Assembly (NCBI RefSeq): GCF_013114825.1
Contig: NZ_JAAVLX010000008.1
Span: forward strand, 248,001 to 312,000
Source of the DNA: Bradyrhizobium australiense
Lineage (GTDB): Bacteria; Pseudomonadota; Alphaproteobacteria; Rhizobiales; Xanthobacteraceae
DNA: 64,000 nt
Direction: 5' to 3'
Of the stretch, positions 1 through 8,165 are shown piece after piece. The number at the start of each line of letters is the position of its first letter. The first letter of the stretch is position 1. The position numbers were made by a program, and so were the translations under genes. The notes beneath the pieces were generated by a model that saw only the letters and a program-made list of their open reading frames with translations, had not been told where the DNA came from and made no database searches.

Positions 1-59
1 TCAACACCGATCAATGCAACCCGTTCCTTATCTCCGGCCGGGCCGAAAGCCGTGCGCGG

Positions 60-392
60 CTATTTCTTTTCCATCACACATTGCAGTGGATGCTGGTGCT
101 TGCGCGCAAAATCCATCACCTGCGTGACCTTGGTCTCGGCAATCTCGTAGGTGAACACGCCGCACTCACCGATCCCGTGGTGATGGACGTGGAGCATGAT
201 CTTGGTGGCCGCTTCGGCGTCCTTCTGAAAGAATTTCTCCAGCACGTGAACGACGAACTCCATCGGCGTGTAGTCGTCGTTCAGAATGAGAACGCGATAG
301 AGGTTCGGACGCTTGGTCTTCGGCTTGACCTTGGTGATGACCGAGGTCGACGGCCCGCCGGTTCCGGCGTTGCGGTTCTCGTCATTGCTCAT
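60..392 (-). CDS. clpS: ATP-dependent Clp protease adaptor ClpS
   Basis: ClpS delivers N-degron (N-end rule) substrates to the ClpAP protease in the cytoplasm. The 110-residue product has the family core: NDDYTPMEFVV from residue 38, with the N-D-D residues that line the N-degron pocket, then a histidine-rich helix (MLHVHHHG, residues 66-73) and GVFTYEIAETK. Length is normal for alphaproteobacterial ClpS with its unstructured N-terminal tail of about 28 residues. I chose the ATG at 392; an in-frame ATG at 455 would add 21 residues that do not look like the family. In relatives clpA follows, which here would lie beyond the left edge. Family assignment is secure; the start is likely. Confidence 0.95.
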   Translation of the reverse strand: MSNDENRNAGTGGPSTSVITKVKPKTKRPNLYRVLILNDDYTPMEFVVHVLEKFFQKDAEAATKIMLHVHHHGIGECGVFTYEIAETKVTQVMDFARKHQHPLQCVMEKK

Positions 393-949
393 TCGGGGAG
401 CAGAAGCGGATGACTTTGCCGGCACGGACGAAGCTTTGAAGGTTAACTGCAACATGGCTCGGGCGTTCGAATTCCAAAAGGGGTGACCGGACACCGCATC
501 CTGGCCCACTTGCGATCGGCTCTGGCGTGAGCCACCGCCAAGTACCCAGCAATGCTTTTTTTCCAGATCGCCGCTCCCGGTCCGACCCGTTGGCCGGATC
601 GGCACCTGGAATATGGGTCCGCCGTCGGACCGCTGCAAGCGCATTGATGCTGCCTTGGGGCGACCCGCGACCGGCCCGATTCCCGGCTCGGCTATCCAGA
701 CCAAGGTTAATCGTTTCTGCCGGATTTGACAAAGGATCGCGACTGCCATTTAGCCGCCGTTGAGCATACCGGGGTCTTTTGGCGATCGGTCTGGCGGTGT
801 ACGGGCTTTGACCCGTTTTTTAGCGGAACCGGCTTACCGCCTGTTTAGCGGCCCGGGCGGAATGCCCGTACAAATCACATTTGCGGTGAGGCCAGGCTCG
901 ATACGGTCGTATCGCATTCGCACGGCTGCCAGCCGGTTCGCCGGCGCCA
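393..949. other. Gene-poor stretch between clpS and the tadG remnant
   Basis: No credible coding region was recognised on either strand. It must hold the clpS promoter. Its right end may carry more of the decayed tadG-like gene: the reading frame over about 917-955 ends in residues like SRFAGANEG, which would join the tadG frame after a one-base shift near 957. Confidence 0.5.
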
Positions 950-1471
950 ATGAGGGACAACATCGGGATCCTGTTTGGGATCGCGGTACTCCCAATCATC
1001 GCTTTCGTCGGCGCGACGGTTGATCACACCCGCGCCCACAGCGCCCGCTCCTCTGCAGGCCGGGATCGATGAAGGACGATGGCAAGATGGCGAAGATGCA
1101 GGAGGCCGCCACGAGCCCTGGTCACTCAGTCAGGCAAGCTCGAAAAGAATCCCGGCGACATCTACATCTCCATGGTTCCCTTCGCCAAGGACGTCAACCT
1201 CGGCACCAGCTATGTCAACGAGAGCTGGATTGACTGGTCGTTGTGGGGACACTCAGAGTGCTACCAAGATCCTGTGCGCAAACGCCGAGGCGGACCGTAC
1301 AACATCACGATCTACACCGTCCAAGTCGATACGGCGGGGATGGTAGTCTGGCGTGCTCAACGGATGCGCCAGCGGTGCGGACAAATTCTACCACATCACC
1401 GACCCCAAACAGACCTTATCGGTGTTCAATTCGATCGGGCAGTCGCTGGCAAGCTGCGCGTTGCGAAGTAA
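950..1471 (+). pseudogene. Decayed TadG-like pilus assembly protein gene
   Basis: Pieces of a TadG-type Flp pilus assembly protein lie in different frames. Translating from 950 gives MRDNIGILFGIAVLPIIAFV then VDHTRAHSARSS, the classic N-terminal membrane helix of TadG, stopped at 1070-1072. From about 1135 another frame gives GDIYISMVPFAKDVNLG and WIDWSLWG, typical of the VWA part. Near 1345 the frame shifts by one to give NGCASGADKFYHITDP and FNSIGQSLA, then shifts back near 1450 to finish LRVAK and stop. The middle of the usual 400-plus-residue gene is missing. At least three frame changes plus a deletion make function impossible. Neighbouring tad genes are absent. Confidence 0.85.
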
Positions 1472-1495
1472 GCGCCTCGATCGAGGCGGCAAGAA

Positions 1496-1524
1496 AAAGC
1501 CCGGCCGTTACGGCCGGGCTTTTG
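1496..1524. terminator. Bidirectional rho-independent terminator
   Basis: A GC-rich stem, AGCCCGGCCG / CGGCCGGGCT around a TTA loop, is flanked by A-rich sequence on the left and TTTTGTTTT on the right. It can end transcripts from the tadG remnant on the plus strand and from the phasin gene on the minus strand. Confidence 0.85.
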
Positions 1525-1546
1525 TTTTCGAAATATGGAGTCGGAA

Positions 1547-1885
1547 TTAGTGCGCGGCCGGGGTGAACTTCGCCACCAGGCCTTCGTACGGCTTGAAGGT
1601 CTGCTTGGCGAGATCGGTGTAGAGGCCGGCGATCTTCTGGGTTTCAGCGACGAAAGCCTCGTAGGAAGAGCGCGCGAATTCGGTCTGCGCCTCGAGCGCC
1701 TTGTCCAGCGACTTCACGCCGGAGAGCTTCTCAACAAACGACTTGGTGTCTTCGAACGACTTCTTGGCATAATCGCCGTAGGCGGTGGCGATCGCCTGAA
1801 CGCCGCTCTGCAGGTTGGTTGCGGAAGCGGCAACCGATTCGAGATGCTCTTTGCCGTAGTTCTGAATGTCTTCAATCTTGACCAT
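1547..1885 (-). CDS. Phasin family protein
   Basis: Phasins coat polyhydroxyalkanoate granules and act as small amphipathic helical proteins. The 112-residue product is almost entirely helical with the family pattern: a short start (MVKIEDIQNYGKE), a central stretch with repeated acidic/aromatic residues, and a tail of the form ETQKIAGLYTDLAKQ. The ATG at 1885 is chosen because GGAAAGGACTCC lies just upstream; a start 11 codons earlier lacks such support. The upstream region carries two PhaR-type operators, matching autoregulated phasin genes in Bradyrhizobium. No granule synthase or depolymerase is adjacent. The family call is firm, a specific phaP number is not. Confidence 0.92.
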   Translation of the reverse strand: MVKIEDIQNYGKEHLESVAASATNLQSGVQAIATAYGDYAKKSFEDTKSFVEKLSGVKSLDKALEAQTEFARSSYEAFVAETQKIAGLYTDLAKQTFKPYEGLVAKFTPAAH

Positions 1886-2283
1886 CAATGGAGTCCTTTC
1901 CCAGACTGAGCGTTCCAATTGCCGGGAGGTCCCGGCTCCCTGACCCGCCTCTTATATGTGCACCGCACAATGAAAGTCAACAAATTTTGTGCGACGCACA
2001 AATACGGCCAATTAACGAAAAATCCCGGGGTCTTGGGCAACGGTTAATTAATCTTTTGGAAACTCGCTCCGCCTAACCTGATTCCTGGACTTGTTCGTCT
2101 TCCGACAGGCAGCCTGAAAGCTGTTTGTGAACAGCATCTTGGCTAGAGCAGCGACCTGATCGGCCACTCCAGCCGTGCGCCATGGCCGGACCGGCACTTC
2201 GAACGGGGAACCATCAGCGGTTGGTGGGCACAATTTCGCCTCACGAGCCGGTGATCAAGACAGAAATTGGGACGGGGAAGTAA
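1886..2283. other. Divergent promoter region, phasin / carboxypeptidase
   Basis: No gene is seen. The left half holds the two PhaR-type palindromes listed separately. The right half is the leader of the carboxypeptidase gene, ending in a good ribosome binding site GGGGAAG before the ATG at 2284. Confidence 0.6.
1957..2001. promoter_or_regulatory. Two PhaR-type operators upstream of the phasin
   Basis: Two copies of TGTGC-N3-GCACA start 31 bases apart (centre to centre close to three helical turns): TGCACCGCACAA at 1959-1970 and TGCGACGCACAA at 1990-2001. The second is a perfect 15-base palindrome, 1987-2001. Both fit TGCRNYGCASMA, the motif I recall for the Bradyrhizobium polyhydroxyalkanoate regulator PhaR. 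They lie 72-116 bases upstream of the phasin start, as expected for repression of phasin when granules are absent. Confidence 0.75.
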
Positions 2284-4140
2284 ATGCTTCGTACAACCTT
2301 GGCTTCCTCGCGCGCGTTGCGAGTGTGCGCCCTCGGGCTCATTACCTTCACCACGGCGATATTGATCTCGAGCGAGAGCGCCGAAGCGCGCCGCTACCGG
2401 CATCGCCACCCCGTCCGTCACCACGTCGCGCGCGAAAGCTACAGCCCGCAATTCTCCTCCATCATCGTCGACGGCAATTCAGGCGCGGTGCTCGCCTCCA
2501 ACAATCCCGACGGCATCCGGCGCCCGGCTTCGCTGACCAAGATCATGACGCTCTATCTGCTGTTCGAGCGCCTCGACGCCGGCAAGATGAAGCTGGACAC
2601 CGAGATGCAAGTCTCCGAGTACGCGTCCGAGCAGGCGCCGACCAAGCTCGGGCTGCGCCCGGGCCAGACGCTCAAAGTCGAGGACGCCATCAAGGGCCTG
2701 GTCACGCGTTCCGCCAACGATGCCGCGGTCGTGATCGCCGAAGCCATTGCCGGCGATGAGGCCGAATTCGCCAGGCTGATGACGCGCAAGGCGCGCGCGC
2801 TCGGCATGAGCAAGACTACCTATCGCAACGCGTCCGGCCTGCCCAACGACGAGCAACTGACCACCGCGCGCGATCAGGCTACTCTCGGCCGCGCCATTCA
2901 GGATCGCTTCCCGCGCTACTATCGCTACTTCGCGACCTCGGTGTTCAATTATCGCGGCCAGTCGATCCGCAATCACAATCGCCTGCTCGGCAATGTCGAG
3001 GGCGTCGATGGCATCAAGACCGGCTATACCCGAGCGTCCGGTTTCAACCTCGTAAGCTCGATGCGCCGCGGCAACCGCCACCTGATCGGCGTGGTGCTGG
3101 GCGGCCGCAGCGGCGGCTCGCGCGACGCTATCATGCGCAACCTGCTGGCCGAAAACCTCGAGAAGGGCGCGACCAAGCGTACCGTCGCCGCGATCAGCGA
3201 GCGCAATCCCGCCGACGGCAACGTCGATGTGGCCGAAGCCGAAACCACCGCGCGTCCGGCCGAAACGGCTCCGTCCGGCGGCGCCTTCGCTGCCGCCGCC
3301 GAACCGGGGCTCGCCGCCATGCCGGCAACCCGCTCGATCGCGCCTGCCAAGCCGTCGCTGATGGCGGCGGCCGCCGCTGCCCTTCCCCCGCCGGCCGCCA
3401 AGGTCGAACAGAACAAGTTTGAGCAGCAAGCCAAGCCCGAACCCGCACCTTTGACCAGCGGCGTCATCCAGACCCAGCCGATCTCAGTGATCCCGGGCTC
3501 GGCTGAGCCGATGAAGCCGGTCAAGGTCAAGACGGTGCAGGTCAAGGCCGGACCGATGAAGCTGGCGTCCGCCGGCCCCTCGCAGCCGGCAGCTCCGCCG
3601 ATTACCAACGCCATCCCTGCCCGCCCTGAAATCGCCGAGACCTCCAGCGCCGTCGTCGCAAAGGCCGCGGAGAGCAAGGCCGAAGCCGCCAGGGTCGCGA
3701 TGCCGCCGCAGCCCGCCAATCACGGTACCGGAAACGGCGTGCTCGGCGTGTTGCCCGCTTCCAGCCTGACACAGGCCCCTTCGCAAGCCGTGCACTCGCA
3801 GGCGCTGGCCTATGCCGATCCGGCGTCCCACACCCAGCCGCCGGTCGCGCAGCAGAACAGCGCGACCAAGCCGGCCGCGCCGGCGGTTGTTCGCACCGGC
3901 TGGATCGTCCAGGTCGGCGCACTCGAAAGCGAAAGTGAAGCCAAGCAGCGGATCGATCTCGCCCGCACCAAGGCCAGCGCCTTGCTCAGCAAGGCCGATC
4001 CCTTCACTGAGCCCGTGGTTGCCAAGGACAGCCGCACGCTCTACCGGGCCCGCTTCGCCGGTCTCGATCGCGATCAGGCCGAAGCGGTATGCAAGACCCT
4101 CAAGCGCGCCGACATTTCCTGCATGACCGTTCGGAACTGA
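2284..4140 (+). CDS. SPOR-tailed D-alanyl-D-alanine carboxypeptidase
   Basis: A periplasmic penicillin-binding protein of the DacA/S11 family that trims the terminal D-Ala of peptidoglycan stem peptides. The 618-residue product starts with a signal segment (about residues 10-36). The serine peptidase triad of motifs is intact: SLTK with S83 and K86, SAN at 143-145, and KTG at 245-247. A long Ala/Pro-rich linker (about 300-540) leads to a C-terminal SPOR domain (about 545-618, TGWIVQVGALESE onward) that binds denuded glycan at the division site. The SPOR tail is typical of Bradyrhizobium homologues. The gene stands alone and ends at a strong terminator. Confidence 0.93.
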   Translation: MLRTTLASSRALRVCALGLITFTTAILISSESAEARRYRHRHPVRHHVARESYSPQFSSIIVDGNSGAVLASNNPDGIRRPASLTKIMTLYLLFERLDAGKMKLDTEMQVSEYASEQAPTKLGLRPGQTLKVEDAIKGLVTRSANDAAVVIAEAIAGDEAEFARLMTRKARALGMSKTTYRNASGLPNDEQLTTARDQATLGRAIQDRFPRYYRYFATSVFNYRGQSIRNHNRLLGNVEGVDGIKTGYTRASGFNLVSSMRRGNRHLIGVVLGGRSGGSRDAIMRNLLAENLEKGATKRTVAAISERNPADGNVDVAEAETTARPAETAPSGGAFAAAAEPGLAAMPATRSIAPAKPSLMAAAAAALPPPAAKVEQNKFEQQAKPEPAPLTSGVIQTQPISVIPGSAEPMKPVKVKTVQVKAGPMKLASAGPSQPAAPPITNAIPARPEIAETSSAVVAKAAESKAEAARVAMPPQPANHGTGNGVLGVLPASSLTQAPSQAVHSQALAYADPASHTQPPVAQQNSATKPAAPAVVRTGWIVQVGALESESEAKQRIDLARTKASALLSKADPFTEPVVAKDSRTLYRARFAGLDRDQAEAVCKTLKRADISCMTVRN

Positions 4141-4164
4141 TCCGGTCGTTTCATTGAATTTGGC

Positions 4165-4199
4165 AAAGCCGGCGCCGCAAGCGCCGGCTTTGTTGTTTT
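4165..4199 (+). terminator. Rho-independent terminator after the carboxypeptidase
   Basis: Stem AAAGCCGGCGC / GCGCCGGCTTT with a short CGCAA loop, followed by TGTTGTTTT. It sits 25 bases past the stop codon. Confidence 0.88.
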
Positions 4200-4399
4200 C
4201 CAAACACAGTCACGACGGCTCTCGCGAGATGACGCCAAAAGCGGCCAGCGAAAACTTCTCGTCAAGAATTTGCGGTTAGGTTTCCGGCAATGAACGATCG
4301 ACCATGCCGGACAACGGCGGGCGATGTGGGGCGTCAGTCAGAGAACGGCATAGAATCAACTCGCGGTTTGTAGCGTCGGTGGCGTGAGCCCGGAGTTAG

Positions 4400-5122
4400 C
4401 TAGAGATGCGTCCGAAGAAGAGTATCCTTGGCCTCGTTTACGCGGGCAGCGAGGTACGTCGAGCCCCCCTGATCGGGATGCAGTTTCTTCATCAGGGCGC
4501 GGTGCGCCCGGGTGATGTCGTCACGCCCCGCCCCCGGCTGCAAGCCAAGGATCTGATAGGCTTCCTCGTCCGTCATTTTTCCGCTCGCCGCCGTGCGGCG
4601 CTGCCCCCCTGCCGCGTCGCCTTGCGCGTTCTGACGCCAAGCGGGAAACCGGCGGTCAAGATAGCTTTCAAGTAACGCGACGCTCTCGGCGTCAAAGGTC
4701 GGTATCATCGCGCTCAATTGCGGCAGGTCGAACTCGCCGAGCGAACGCCCGGCATTCGGCCCGTCCACGATCCGTCCGGACAGTTCGCCGCTGTCGTGAT
4801 CGAGACTCATATCGAGAAACTGCGAGCGGACGCGCGAGGCCTGCCCCGACGAACGTTGCGCGCCGCCGAAGATCCCGCCGATATTGCTGAAGCCGCCCGG
4901 ACCGAACGGCGACCAGCCGAGCAGGCCGGCGCCGAAGATGCCGAGCGGAATTGCAACCGCAAGCTCGCCGCGCAGTCCAGTGAAGGCTGCAACCGCCAGC
5001 GCCACCACGCCGCCCACGATCTTGATCGCGCGCGCGAGCACGACCGGGTTGGCTGCGCGAAACATCTGCAGCAGCAAGTACAGAACGACAACGGCGACGA
5101 CGCCGGCAATCAGGGTTGGCAT
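4400..5122 (-). CDS. Membrane-anchored DnaJ-domain protein
   Basis: A 240-residue protein with two N-terminal hydrophobic helices (about residues 3-20 and 33-75, interrupted by a charged turn), a glycine-rich linker, and a C-terminal J domain. The HPD motif that stimulates Hsp70 ATPase activity is present (H215-P-D217, in KKLHPDQGGS). The layout resembles Tim14/DNAJC19-like membrane J proteins, which recruit DnaK to a membrane site; the client is unknown. It lies 67 bases downstream of the VWA gene on the same strand, so they are probably co-transcribed. Confidence 0.85.
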   Translation of the reverse strand: MPTLIAGVVAVVVLYLLLQMFRAANPVVLARAIKIVGGVVALAVAAFTGLRGELAVAIPLGIFGAGLLGWSPFGPGGFSNIGGIFGGAQRSSGQASRVRSQFLDMSLDHDSGELSGRIVDGPNAGRSLGEFDLPQLSAMIPTFDAESVALLESYLDRRFPAWRQNAQGDAAGGQRRTAASGKMTDEEAYQILGLQPGAGRDDITRAHRALMKKLHPDQGGSTYLAARVNEAKDTLLRTHL

Positions 5123-5189
5123 GGCGCTAATATAGCGGCACCGGCGCCGAAAAGCATGACGCTCGGCCCGACGGCAACCAAAGTCGTAA

Positions 5190-5954
5190 TCACTTCATCT
5201 GGCCGATCAGTGCGGCCGCGCCGCTTGTGGTTTTCGACAGCCGCAGCAGCGCTTCGCGTCCGCCGGCGGCGTAGGCTGCAGCGGCGCGCAGTAGCTCGCG
5301 CAACTGCGCCGCGGCGCCGGGATCGAACCTGCACCAAGCGCCGCCGGTGAGCCGCGCAATCTCCCGGAACGCCTGCTCGGCCGTCGCATCTTGCCCTTCC
5401 TGGAACATGAACAAGGGCACCTTCAGCAGGCCGAGCTCGCCGGCTTTGGCACAGAGATCGTCGACGGACTCCTCCATGGCGTCGCCGACGAACACCACGG
5501 CACGCACCCCGGATGCCACCGCCTCGCGGCGCGCCTCCGACAGCACTTTGCCGATCTGGGTATTGCCGCCCTGGCAATCGATCTTGCCCATCAGCCGCGC
5601 GAGTTGCGCGGAATCGGAGATCCAGCCCGTGGCCCGGCATTCGTTGAAGCCTCGGTAATAGACCAGCCTGATATCGAGGCTGCCGAGAGAGGCCGCCTCG
5701 CGAAACATGTCCGCCTGCAGCGCGCAGGCCATATCCCAGGTCGGCTGCCGGCTCATGGTGGCGTCGAGCGCGAACACCAGTCTTCCCTTGGCGCCCGCAG
5801 CGTGAGGCGACATCGCGCGCGCTTTCGCCACGAAGGCAGCGATGTCCTCCGACGCCGACCGCCTTGTTTCAGGCAACGGGCCGCCTTCACGGGCCTCGGC
5901 TCTTGCCGAAGCAACATCGCCTGCCGATTTGGGTTTGGTGGGTTCGCCGGCCAT
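5190..5954 (-). CDS. VWA-domain protein
   Basis: The 254-residue product has a von Willebrand factor A fold: a hydrophobic strand ending in the metal-site motif DATMS (D64-x-T66-x-S68, a variant of DxSxS), a GGNTQIGK segment for the second metal loop, and VVFVGDAMEE for the third. No signal peptide or membrane helix is seen, so it is likely cytoplasmic. Residues 1-40 look disordered. VWA proteins usually act as scaffolds with partner ATPases or chaperones; here the downstream gene encodes a membrane J-domain protein, so a shared chaperone-type role is a reasonable guess only. Confidence 0.85.
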   Translation of the reverse strand: MAGEPTKPKSAGDVASARAEAREGGPLPETRRSASEDIAAFVAKARAMSPHAAGAKGRLVFALDATMSRQPTWDMACALQADMFREAASLGSLDIRLVYYRGFNECRATGWISDSAQLARLMGKIDCQGGNTQIGKVLSEARREAVASGVRAVVFVGDAMEESVDDLCAKAGELGLLKVPLFMFQEGQDATAEQAFREIARLTGGAWCRFDPGAAAQLRELLRAAAAYAAGGREALLRLSKTTSGAAALIGQMK

Positions 5955-6051
5955 GAGCGCTCGCGGATAAGCAGCAAGCTCTATGTGGGACGCCGCCGAG
6001 CGCCGGTCAATGCGCCGGATCTTAGCGCAGCAGCCGCGAGCGCGCGACCGC

Positions 6052-6951
6052 CTAGTTCGTGACCGACTTGTTGGCCTGCGCCGGGTTGCTGGCCAAGGGG
6101 ACGGACAGCGGCACAGGTCCAGGGCTACTGGAAAGGACGTCAGGCACCTTCGTGGGAACAGGCTTCAGCGCGCCGCTCTTGTCGGACTCGTCAAGGAACT
6201 TGTCGAGCATGGACTGGATCGAGGATTTGGCTGCGTCAGGCCCCGTGTCGCGCATGTCGTTATGCTGGAAGCCGGTGTTCACGACCGTAATGCCGGCCTG
6301 CTCGCACTGCTCGTCGTCGGGCACGACGCCGGGATCCGGCTTGAAATGGGTATCCTTGGAGCGGAATGACAGGATCTTGAACTTGCCCTCCGTCAGGAAC
6401 GGCACGCGCAGATTGTCCAGTGTCACGACCTTCTTGATCTCGTCGGGATACTGCTTGGCGAAATACATCGATATGTCGCCGCCCATCGAATGGCCGACCA
6501 TGGTCACCTTTTCATAATCGGCGTTGGGCTGGATCTTCTTCATTTCGTGGATGGCGAAATGGATGTTGGCAACGCCACGCTGAATCTGCGGCAGGCGGCC
6601 GGCATAGGGTTCACCGACCTTGGTCACCATCGGCGGATCGGTCGGCAGATCGTGCTGCGGGCTGATCGCAAGATAGCCGCGCCAGGCGAACACGTTCGAC
6701 AGGAACGAATACTCGGTGTTCTTGACGGTATTGCCGTGATTGAGGATCGCAACCGGCAGCTTGATCAAGCCCACGTTGGCCTGCGTTTCCTTGTCGCGGC
6801 GAACGGCGATGCTGACTGCCACCAGACGATTGTCGCGGTCGGGATCATGGAACGCGATGGTCTCGTGCCGGATCGCCCACTTGCTCGCGGTGAAATACGC
6901 GAGAGTGATCAGCACGGAGAGTGAAAGCAGAACGAGAATTCCACGTTTCAT
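6052..6951 (-). CDS. Exported alpha/beta hydrolase
   Basis: A 299-residue alpha/beta-hydrolase with an N-terminal hydrophobic signal or anchor (about 4-22). The nucleophile elbow is GHSMG with S155, and a HGN oxyanion-type segment (72-74) lies ahead of it. It ends in a Pro/Ser-rich tail (about 275-299). The fold is that of esterases and dienelactone-hydrolase-like enzymes; the substrate cannot be told from sequence. The upstream intergenic region carries a perfect inverted repeat and a near-match to the PhaR motif, so a link to polyester metabolism is possible but unproven. Confidence 0.8.
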   Translation of the reverse strand: MKRGILVLLSLSVLITLAYFTASKWAIRHETIAFHDPDRDNRLVAVSIAVRRDKETQANVGLIKLPVAILNHGNTVKNTEYSFLSNVFAWRGYLAISPQHDLPTDPPMVTKVGEPYAGRLPQIQRGVANIHFAIHEMKKIQPNADYEKVTMVGHSMGGDISMYFAKQYPDEIKKVVTLDNLRVPFLTEGKFKILSFRSKDTHFKPDPGVVPDDEQCEQAGITVVNTGFQHNDMRDTGPDAAKSSIQSMLDKFLDESDKSGALKPVPTKVPDVLSSSPGPVPLSVPLASNPAQANKSVTN

Positions 6952-7270
6952 ATTCGTCCTCGCGCCCCGCTAGGGGCCCAACCCTGTTTGAGACTCTTTC
7001 GGTCCCTTGTTGATGATATATGTCACGATGGCGTGACATAAAGGCCAAATGTTGTGTATTGATCGCCTGATCATTGTGCGATGCACCCATCCATTGTGCA
7101 GCCGCTCAGTTCCCACAAATTCGGCCCCTTTTTGCCTATGACGTCTCCTTTCAAGCTTCGGTTCGAGCATTCGATAAAAGTCTAATGAAAACGGCGTACT
7201 GCACGGCCGGTTCCCGGGAACCTGCGAAGATCCACGGGGCCGAAAATACCAACCACGGGTCCGAAGGGTC
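6952..7270. other. Intergenic control region
   Basis: No gene was recognised. It holds the inverted repeat at 7019-7040 and a PhaR-like site at 7075-7088. The right end is the 3' flank of the MmyB-type regulator. Confidence 0.5.
7019..7040. promoter_or_regulatory. Perfect inverted repeat, operator-like
   Basis: TATGTCAC and GTGACATA flank a 6-base spacer, a perfect 8-base dyad with the size of a dimeric repressor or activator site. It lies about 70-90 bases upstream of the hydrolase start. The binding protein is unknown. Confidence 0.55.
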
Positions 7271-8056
7271 TTAAACTGTCGTGTAGATAACGAGCTTCAA
7301 GGCCGGGTCGTCATTGGCCTGGAAACTCGCATACTCCAGTTTGAGCCGACCCTTTTTGGGATGGATCAAGGATTTCCGTCCTGCCGCGACGCCGCTGACG
7401 TCATGGGCCTCCCACCATCCTGTAAACTCAGGACAGCCTTCGCGCAGGCGCGCCAGCAGGTCGTGAAAGGCTGGATCGCCGGCCCACAGGTCATGCGTCG
7501 CCCTGAACTGGGCAACCATGCGCCGGGCCTCATCCGCCCATGACGCACCGAACAGCCGCCTCGTCGCGGGATTGGTCAGCACCGAGAGCAGGCTGTTGCG
7601 ATCGGCATCCGCGAGCCGACTAAACGCGAAGATTTCGTCGGCGGCCGCGTTCCAGGCGAGAATGTCCCAGCGCCGGCCGGTGACATAGGCCGGCAGGTTG
7701 AGCTGCTCGACCGCGCGGCGGACCGCGGGCGGAACGGTCTCGCGGACAAAGGCGCGCCGGTCGGAGTTTTCAGTCAGCTCCCTCAGATGCCGGTGTTCGG
7801 CCCTGGTCAGCCGCAGCGCGCGCGCCAGCGCATCGATCGTTGCTGCCGAGGGCCTGACGGATCGTCCCTGCTCGAGACGGATGTACCAGTCGACGCCGAT
7901 ACCTGCGAGGTCGGCCACTTCCTCCCGCCGCAGGCCGGGCGTGCGCCGCCTCCGTCCGGCCGGCAGGCCGACGGCCTTCGGCGCCAGCTTCTGCCGACGC
8001 GAGCGCAGGAAATCGCCTAGTTCATTTTGCCTTGAATTCGTGCCTGGTTCCGACAT
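7271..8056 (-). CDS. MmyB-type helix-turn-helix regulator
   Basis: A 261-residue transcription factor with an N-terminal XRE-type helix-turn-helix (about residues 12-80; RREEVADLAGIGVDWYIRLE is the recognition region) and a C-terminal MmyB-like PAS-fold ligand domain (about 100-255), which binds fatty-acid-like ligands in studied members. Length is normal. It is transcribed divergently from a dehydrogenase gene 109 bases away, the usual arrangement for this family, so that gene is the likely target together with the regulator itself. Confidence 0.9.
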   Translation of the reverse strand: MSEPGTNSRQNELGDFLRSRRQKLAPKAVGLPAGRRRRTPGLRREEVADLAGIGVDWYIRLEQGRSVRPSAATIDALARALRLTRAEHRHLRELTENSDRRAFVRETVPPAVRRAVEQLNLPAYVTGRRWDILAWNAAADEIFAFSRLADADRNSLLSVLTNPATRRLFGASWADEARRMVAQFRATHDLWAGDPAFHDLLARLREGCPEFTGWWEAHDVSGVAAGRKSLIHPKKGRLKLEYASFQANDDPALKLVIYTTV

Positions 8057-8165
8057 GTGCGCCGCGCCGGCTGGAAGGAGGCCTTGCAGTCCTAGGATAA
8101 TACCAGGTCTTGTTGGGGCAATGAAGCCTGCGAGAATGCGGTTTCATCGAAACGAGGAGGCTCCC

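Noticed and set aside
2479..3429. 316-residue minus-strand frame
   Set aside because: Antisense of the carboxypeptidase gene; composition is Gly/Arg-rich shadow.
7698..8165. Long N-terminal extension of the dehydrogenase frame
   Set aside because: It overlaps the regulator on the other strand; AGGAGG and family homology place the start at 8166.
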